A program made the position numbers and the translations under genes. From assembly GCA_964399735.1 (NCBI GenBank), contig CAYNSO010000044.1, forward strand, positions 1 through 26,949: a stretch of DNA of 26,949 nt. The letters run 5' to 3'. The notes beneath the pieces are model-generated. The model was not told the DNA's origin and searched no databases. It saw only the letters and a program-made list of their open reading frames with translations. Of the stretch, positions 22,067 through 26,949 are shown piece by piece (position 1 is the first letter of the stretch; the number at the start of each line of letters is the position of its first letter). Origin of the DNA: Fontivivens sp964399735 (GTDB lineage: Bacteria; Zhuqueibacterota; Zhuqueibacteria; Residuimicrobiales; Krinioviventaceae).

Positions 22067-22675
22067 TTACCCCAGCGTATTGACCCGCGCCGGATGGGAT
22101 TTTTCATAGTCCTGCACGGCCGGGGCAAATTTTTGCAAATAACCAAGCTGGTCGATGCCTTCCAGCAGGCAGGTTTTGTTAAAGGCGTCGATGGGGAACG
22201 ACACTTGCGCGCCATCAGGCAGTGACAGGGTTTGCGCAGCCAGGTCGATGGTCAATTCCGCTTGCGGATTTTTTACCGCCAGGTCGAAAAGTTTTTGTTG
22301 AGTTTTAGCGTCCACAATCAAGGGCAGCAGGCCGTTTTTCATCGAGTTGTTGCGGAAAATATCCGCAAAGCCGGCGCTGATGACCACTTTAAAGCCGAAT
22401 CCTGTTAATCCCCACGGCGCATGTTCACGACTGGAGCCGCAGCCAAAATTATCACCGGCGACCAGGATTTTTACACCCTGCGCTTCCGGTTTGTTCAGAA
22501 TAAAGTCCGGTTTCGGCGAACCGTCCTCGTTATAACGCCAGTCGCAAAACACATTTTTTCCCAGACCGGCCTTGTCCGTAACCTTTAAAAATCGGGCGGG
22601 CATGATCTGATCGGTATCTATGTCATTCACCGGTATAACGACAAACCGGCCGGTTAATTTTTTAAATGCTTCCAT
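22067..22675 (-). CDS. leuD: 3-isopropylmalate dehydratase, small subunit
   Basis: A 202-residue LeuD, the length of the E. coli enzyme (201). With LeuC it converts 2-isopropylmalate to 3-isopropylmalate in leucine synthesis. The aconitase-swivel signature GDNFGCGSSREHAPW is at residues 74-88. Other typical blocks are VVIPVNDIDTDQIMPARFLK (12-31) and the end region LLEGIDQLGYLQKF. GAGGAA precedes the ATG at 22675. It lies 26 bases after leuC and is surely co-transcribed. The gene is intact. Confidence 0.96.
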   Translation of the reverse strand: MEAFKKLTGRFVVIPVNDIDTDQIMPARFLKVTDKAGLGKNVFCDWRYNEDGSPKPDFILNKPEAQGVKILVAGDNFGCGSSREHAPWGLTGFGFKVVISAGFADIFRNNSMKNGLLPLIVDAKTQQKLFDLAVKNPQAELTIDLAAQTLSLPDGAQVSFPIDAFNKTCLLEGIDQLGYLQKFAPAVQDYEKSHPARVNTLG

Positions 22676-22701
22676 ATATTCCTCGTTTCATGGTTATCGG
22701 T

Positions 22702-24111
22702 TCAGAATAATTTACGCACATCGGCCACAGCGCCGGCAATAGCTGAAGCGGCAGCGGTGAGGGGACTGGCTAAAAACGTGCGTCCGCCTTTGCCCTGGCG
22801 GCCTTCAAAGTTACGGTTGCTGGTGCTGACCGCGTATTGCCCCGGCTGCAACTGGTCGCCGTTCATGGCAATACACATGCTGCACCCGGCTTCGCGCCAT
22901 TCCGCGCCGGCGGCTTTGAATATGGCATCCAGCCCTTCGGCCTCGGCCTGGTTTTTCACCTGCTGCGAACCGGGCACGACCATAACCCTTGTTGTAGCAG
23001 CTACTTTTCGGCCTTTAAGGATTGCCGCCGCGGCGCGCAGGTCGCTGATGCGGCCATTGGTGCAGCTGCCGATGAATACCACATCCAGTTTTTGTCCCAG
23101 CAACGGCCGGGCGGGAGCGAGGCCCATATAGGCCAGCGATTTTTCCAGGGCGTGGCGCCGGTTTACGTCCGTAATTTGAGTGGGATCAGGGATAATGCCA
23201 TCCACCGGCATGCCCATAGCGGGGGTGGTGCCAAAGGTAATCATGGGAGCGAGTAAATTGGCGTCCAGTTCCACAACCGTATCATATTTAGCGCCGGGAT
23301 CGGAGGGCAGTGTTTTCCATTTTGCCAGCGCCGCATCCCAGGCCGCGCCTTGCGGGGCATAGCGTCGACCGGCCAGGTATGCAAAGGTAGTATCATCCGG
23401 GGCGATCAATCCGGCGCGGGCGCCGCCTTCGATGCTCATATTACAGACGGTCATGCGCGCTTCCATATCCAGCGCGCGTATAGCGCTGCCGGTGTATTCG
23501 ATTACATGTCCCGTGCCGCCGCCGGCGCCGATTTTGGCAATAAGAGCCAGGATAATGTCTTTGCCGGTAACGCCCTGACGCAGCGTTCCCTCTACTTTAA
23601 CATTCATGGTTTTCGGTTTGCTTTGCAGCAGGGTTTGGGTGGCCAGCACATGCTCCACCTCGCTGGTGCCGATGCCGAACGCCAGCGCTCCAAAAGCGCC
23701 ATGCGTGGCCGTGTGGCTGTCGCCGCAGACAATGGTCATGCCCGGCTGGGTGAGTCCCAGTTCCGGACCGATAACATGAACAATACCGCGCGTGGGGCTG
23801 TGCATATCGTGCAATGGTATGCCAAACTGTTTGCAGTTGGCAGTCATTTGCGCAATCTGCGCCGCGGCCTGGGGATCGCTGATGGGAATGGACGGATCGG
23901 TAGTCGGGATCGAGTGATCCATTGTGCCCACTGTTTGTCCGGGGCGGCGGACTTTGATGCCGCGCTCGCGCAGCCCCTGAAATGCCTGCGGCGAGGTGAC
24001 TTCATGCACCAGGTGCAGGTCGATATATAACACCGAGGGCGCGCCCGGTTCAGTAACAACCACATGGTCATTCCATACTTTTTCAAATAATGTTTTAGCA
24101 GATTCAGACAT
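22702..24111 (-). CDS. leuC: 3-isopropylmalate dehydratase, large subunit
   Basis: A 469-residue LeuC of the long bacterial type (E. coli 466). It belongs to the aconitase superfamily and holds a [4Fe-4S] cluster through C350 (GSCTNGRISD), C410 and C413 (GCSMCIAMN). Other family blocks are LYIDLHLVHEVTSPQAF (28-44), CGDSHTATHGAFGALAFGIG (129-148) and the C-terminal STSNRNFEGRQGKGGRTFLA. A GGAAA-type binding site precedes the ATG at 24111. It is second in the ilvD-leuC-leuD set, 120 bases after ilvD, and partners the LeuD encoded next. Confidence 0.97.
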   Translation of the reverse strand: MSESAKTLFEKVWNDHVVVTEPGAPSVLYIDLHLVHEVTSPQAFQGLRERGIKVRRPGQTVGTMDHSIPTTDPSIPISDPQAAAQIAQMTANCKQFGIPLHDMHSPTRGIVHVIGPELGLTQPGMTIVCGDSHTATHGAFGALAFGIGTSEVEHVLATQTLLQSKPKTMNVKVEGTLRQGVTGKDIILALIAKIGAGGGTGHVIEYTGSAIRALDMEARMTVCNMSIEGGARAGLIAPDDTTFAYLAGRRYAPQGAAWDAALAKWKTLPSDPGAKYDTVVELDANLLAPMITFGTTPAMGMPVDGIIPDPTQITDVNRRHALEKSLAYMGLAPARPLLGQKLDVVFIGSCTNGRISDLRAAAAILKGRKVAATTRVMVVPGSQQVKNQAEAEGLDAIFKAAGAEWREAGCSMCIAMNGDQLQPGQYAVSTSNRNFEGRQGKGGRTFLASPLTAAASAIAGAVADVRKLF

Positions 24112-24231
24112 TTTCTATTTCCTTATAAAAGAATCAACTTTTAAATTTAATAAACCAAAGACACTGTTTGCATTATTCATTATGCTGCTTCGGCCATGAG
24201 AAAAGAGTATATCACTCTTGCTTAACAATTG

Positions 24232-25902
24232 TTATACTTTTAATACCGCGCCGGAATTGGCCGAAGTAACAAACCGCGCATAACGCGCCAGCCAGCCGGT
24301 TTTAAATCGTGGTGAAAATTCCGGTAATGCCGCCAGGCGAGTTGTTATTTCCTTGTCGTCAAGTTTCACTTCCAGCAGCCGGTTCTTGATGTCGATATGG
24401 ATCATATCGCCGTTGCGCAGCGCGGCAATGGGGCCTTTGGCTGCGGCTTCGGGACTGACATGGCCAATGCAGGCGCCGCGGGTACCGCCGGAGAAGCGGC
24501 CATCGGTGATGAGGGCAACGGAACTGCCGAGCCCCCGGCCCATTACAGCAGAGGTGGGGGAGAGCATTTCGCGCATGCCCGGTCCACCTTTGGGGCCTTC
24601 ATAGCGGATGACGATGACATCGCCTTTGACGATTTGTCCTGCCATTATCGCTTTAATGGCGTCTTCTTCACTGTCGAATACCCGCGCGGGGCCGGTATGA
24701 TCCCACATTTCCGGGGCTACGGCGCCGGTTTTGATGACGCTGCCCTGCGGCGCCAAATTGCCGAACAGAATTGCCAGTCCGCCGGTTTGTGAATACGGAT
24801 TTTCCAGGGGACGAATAATTTCTTTATCCAAACTCTGCGCGGTTTTTATATTTTCGCCCAGAGTTTTGCCGGTAACAGTGGGGCGGTCCAGTTTCAGCAG
24901 GCCGGGAATACGGGTCAGCTCTGCAAGAATAGCGGAAATACCGCCGGCGCGGTCGACATCTTCGATATGCACTGCGGTGGTGGCCGGGGAAACTTTACAC
25001 AAGTAAGGAACCCGTGCGGCCAGATCGTTGAGTTCTTTAAGATCAAGCATTATGCCGCATTCAGAGGCTAATGCCAACGTATGCAAAATAGTGTTGGTAG
25101 AGCCGCCCATAGCCATATCCAGGGTGAAGGCGTTCATAAATGTGTCGCGGGTTAATATGTCCAGCGGTTTTAGATCTTTTTTAAAAAGATCCATAATCCT
25201 TTCGCCGATTTGGGCGATGAGTTGATCTCTTTTCGGGTCAATAGCCAAAATTGTACCGTTTCCCGGCAGAGACATGCCCAGAGCTTCGCACAGGCAGTTC
25301 ATGCTGTTGGCGGTGAACATACCCGAACAACTGCCGCAGCCGGGACAAGCGCGTTCTTCAAGGTCCAGCAGTTCCGCATCGGTTATGTTGCCCGCGGAAT
25401 ACTGGCCGACGGCTTCGAAAACCGAAATCAGGTCCAAATTATTGCCTTTGGAATCGACGCCTTTTTTCATTGGCCCGCCGGAGATAAAAATGGTGGGAAT
25501 GTTTAACCGTGCTGCGGCCATCAGCATGCCGGGAATAATTTTATCACAATTGGGAATACAGACCAGCGCATCAAGACAATGTGCCATTGCCATACTCTCC
25601 ACACTATCGGCGATCAATTCGCGTGATGCCAGGCTGTAATTCATACCTTTGTGTCCCATTGCAATTCCGTCGCAAATTCCTATGGTGTTGAATTCAAAGG
25701 GAGTTCCGCCGGCATTGCGCACCTTTTCTTTAATTTTACGGCCAAACTCCTGTAGATGCACGTGTCCCGGAACGAGATCGGTATAGGAATTACAAATCCC
25801 GATAAACGGTTTATCAAAATCTGCATTTTTAACTCCGGCAGCCCGAAGCAGACTGCGATGCGGCGCGCGATCTGGTCCTTTTTTTACGGCATCTGATTTC
25901 AT
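24232..25902 (-). CDS. ilvD: Dihydroxy-acid dehydratase
   Basis: A 556-residue IlvD of the IlvD/Edd family. It dehydrates dihydroxy acids to the 2-keto acids that precede valine, leucine and isoleucine. Signatures: GICNSYTDLVPGHVHLQEFG (35-54), CIPNCDKIIPGMLMAA (115-130, C119), ACPGCGSCSGMFTANSMNC (from 185, with C186, C189 and C192) and ITDGRFSGGTRGACIGHVSP near the C-terminus. As in the E. coli enzyme, there is no Cys in the 'NSYTDLVPGH' loop. The ATG at 25902 is used: AAAGGA lies 6 bases upstream, while the in-frame TTG at 25917 overlaps that binding site. It is the first gene of the operon, with a long, structured leader upstream. Confidence 0.97.
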   Translation of the reverse strand: MKSDAVKKGPDRAPHRSLLRAAGVKNADFDKPFIGICNSYTDLVPGHVHLQEFGRKIKEKVRNAGGTPFEFNTIGICDGIAMGHKGMNYSLASRELIADSVESMAMAHCLDALVCIPNCDKIIPGMLMAAARLNIPTIFISGGPMKKGVDSKGNNLDLISVFEAVGQYSAGNITDAELLDLEERACPGCGSCSGMFTANSMNCLCEALGMSLPGNGTILAIDPKRDQLIAQIGERIMDLFKKDLKPLDILTRDTFMNAFTLDMAMGGSTNTILHTLALASECGIMLDLKELNDLAARVPYLCKVSPATTAVHIEDVDRAGGISAILAELTRIPGLLKLDRPTVTGKTLGENIKTAQSLDKEIIRPLENPYSQTGGLAILFGNLAPQGSVIKTGAVAPEMWDHTGPARVFDSEEDAIKAIMAGQIVKGDVIVIRYEGPKGGPGMREMLSPTSAVMGRGLGSSVALITDGRFSGGTRGACIGHVSPEAAAKGPIAALRNGDMIHIDIKNRLLEVKLDDKEITTRLAALPEFSPRFKTGWLARYARFVTSANSGAVLKV

Positions 25903-25937
25903 TTTATATCCTTTCAAGTTGTTAAAATAATTCCAGT

Positions 25938-25991
25938 CCCGAAGTTACTGACCTCGGGATATTTTATAATAATAAAGTAATAAAGAGGTCA
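25938..25991 (-). promoter_or_regulatory. Alternative stem-loops in the ilvD leader
   Basis: On the minus strand, TGACCTC (25991-25985) can pair with GAGGTCA (25955-25949). Alternatively, TCCCGA (25959-25954) can pair with TCGGGA about 10 bases further on (about 25943-25938). The two pairings share the GA at 25955-25954, so they exclude each other at the base. The second stem is followed by ACTGGAATTATTTT rather than a clean T-run. The layout is what an attenuator would look like, but the terminator is weak. Confidence 0.4.
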
Positions 25992-25995
25992 GGAA

Positions 25996-26163
25996 TCAGT
26001 TTTTTACCACGATAATTCGTAGCGCTACAATAGATAGAAATAGCAAAACAGAAATGGCAAGAATGTGCAGGATGTTGATAAAAGAATATAACCCGGTTAC
26101 CGGGACGGTCTTGACCCGTTCAGGAGAGTTATGATAAAGAGTGTTATATTTTTTTATCCACAT
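25996..26163 (-). CDS. Candidate Ile/Leu/Val-rich leader peptide of ilvD
   Basis: A 55-codon frame ending 93 bases before ilvD. Its last 26 residues include 16 Ile, Leu or Val, in runs such as NILHILAISVLLFLSIVAL and RIIVV before the final KN and stop. Ribosome stalling on such codons is the basis of attenuation in ilv and leu leaders. The stop is followed directly by the alternative stems at 25938-25991. Against it: the ATG at 26163 has only a weak binding site, 55 residues is long for a leader, and a single transmembrane helix would look much the same. A longer frame to 26319 enters a repeat element and is not used. Confidence 0.35.
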   Translation of the reverse strand: MWIKKYNTLYHNSPERVKTVPVTGLYSFINILHILAISVLLFLSIVALRIIVVKN

Positions 26164-26283
26164 GGTAGAAAATTCCAAATAAAACAATAGTTGTATGGGT
26201 AAATCTAAAAAAATTATTGACAAAATACAATAAAAAAATGGGGCCAGATTGTTAAAAATCAGTTTTTTTATTAAAGAGAAAAA

Positions 26284-26575
26284 AGAGCTCAAAATTGTTT
26301 TAGTGGATAGTTCTAACACTATTTTGGGAACATGAATACAATCAAAGCGGTTTTTTAAGGCCTGGTTTAAGCAATTTTCATTGATTAGAATTGATTACTT
26401 TATACTTTTGCCTGAAGAAAAATATTGCCTGCCATTTATTTAAAGAGTTTTAAACTATAATTTATAAAGAATATACTTTAATCAATAAGCCTCATAATAA
26501 CAATTGATTGAATGCTTTTCTCCGCGTTCCCGGCGGCCTCTGCGAAAAAATACAAGATTGAAACCGCAGAGATAC
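26284..26575. mobile_element. MITE-like element, family 2, copy 3 (inverted, partial)
   Basis: Read on the plus strand, this stretch follows the reverse complement of copy 2: GTTTTAGTGGATAGTTCT for the end, GAACATGAATACAATCAAAG (26329-26348, 18 of the bases identical to the copy 2 complement), AATAACAATTGATTGAATGC, TTCTCCGCGTTCCCGGCGGC and CTCTGCG. Similarity stops near GAAACCGCAGAG (about 26559-26575), so the other end is missing. Confidence 0.65.
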
Positions 26576-26624
26576 TATGTTAAAGTCAACAAAAAAATTG
26601 TTCTTTGAAAACATTTCATCTTTA

Positions 26625-26949
26625 TGGCTCTATATAATTTTCAGTGGGTAATATTACCGATTGACTCATTGTTTCATGAATATAAAAGGCTAAAAAGAAT
26701 TCTTTGCATTTACAGTTATGATTCACAAAAATGAATTAGAACAACGATACGCTTTTCCCCTATGCGACCTGGTTTGTTATAGTCAAGTAAAATTTTTTAT
26801 AAAAGTGTGAGATTCTCTGCTTGATCCTGGTTTTTTGAGAGTTCTGATAGAAGGCTCTAATCTTGCTTGGCGAACTCTGGTTTTTTTTTACCGCAGAGGG
26901 CGTGAAGAACGCAGAGAAAAACTATTGAAGCAATTGTTATTCTAGTCAT
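26625..26949. mobile_element. MITE-like element, family 2, copy 4 (cut by window end)
   Basis: The left end TGGCTCTATATAATTTTCAG, then TGGGTAATATTACCGATTG (26625-26663), matches the terminal repeat of copies 1 and 2. GGCTAAAAAGAATTCTTTGC and CTTTTCCCC follow in the same order as in copy 2. The segment 26765-26880 is different, and similarity resumes with CCGCAGAGGGCGTGAAGAAC and GAAGCAATTGTTATT at the end. The element runs past the window edge. Together with copy 3 it accounts for the gene-free end. Confidence 0.65.

Noticed and set aside
23350..24030. 226-codon plus-strand frame
   Set aside because: Complement of leuC; rich in Ala, Gly and Arg as expected for the antisense of a G+C-rich gene.
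26164..26319. Longer membrane protein reading to 26319
   Set aside because: The upstream part is A+T-rich, its start lies inside the family 2 element copy at 26284-26575, and there is no binding site; only the part after 26163 is kept, as a leader candidate.

Overview
The window looks like a chromosomal segment of a Gram-negative bacterium of the FCB superphylum (Calditrichota, Ignavibacteriota or KSB1-like lineages). The evidence is a secreted protein with a C-terminal 'YPNPFN...LGQ' sorting tail of the type IX secretion type, outer-membrane beta-barrels, a TolC/RND efflux operon, and repeats of the type often mistranslated as 'CHSEERSDEES'. This placement is inference from gene content; there is no rRNA or tRNA gene here.

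Layout. 1-1436: a MITE-like element, a DUF1801 protein and a small lipoprotein. 1439-3440 (minus strand): two adjacent A+T-rich toxin-antitoxin loci. One is an RHH antitoxin/PIN toxin pair; the other is a three-gene HicA toxin - HicB antitoxin - SecB-like chaperone operon with a clear promoter. 3441-4321: two MITE-like elements and no gene. 4322-6671 (minus): exported PIG-L deacetylase, outer-membrane barrel and HEAT-repeat-like protein, followed by a 3'-end remnant of an FtsX-type ABC permease. 7021-7611 (plus): nucleotidyltransferase-fold protein. 7884-9707 (minus): large beta-helical lipoprotein of the DUF4353 type. 9985-17235 (minus): five-gene efflux operon (TetR regulator, membrane-fusion lipoprotein, RND pump, TolC-like channel, and a membrane-hydrolase-like/beta-barrel fusion). 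18101-18984 (minus): ECF sigma factor plus a small membrane protein. 18985-20176 and 21140-22066: gene-free, dense in palindromes and repeats, on either side of a secreted protein with the sorting tail. 22067-25902 (minus): ilvD-leuC-leuD, branched-chain amino acid synthesis. Upstream of ilvD there is a short ORF whose last residues are mostly Ile/Leu/Val, followed by alternative stem-loops: a candidate attenuation leader. 26284-26949: two copies of a second MITE-like family.

The most interesting functional unit is the HicA-HicB-SecB-like operon. HicB carries an unusually long C-terminal tail ending in EIPVDFR, which could be the segment recognised by the chaperone (a toxin-antitoxin-chaperone, TAC, module). 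Also notable are the fusion protein at the end of the efflux operon, the candidate ilvD leader, and at least two families of non-autonomous elements with terminal inverted repeats, one of which has been amplified in tandem. Start codons were chosen from ribosome binding sites, so several genes begin downstream of the longest open frame.
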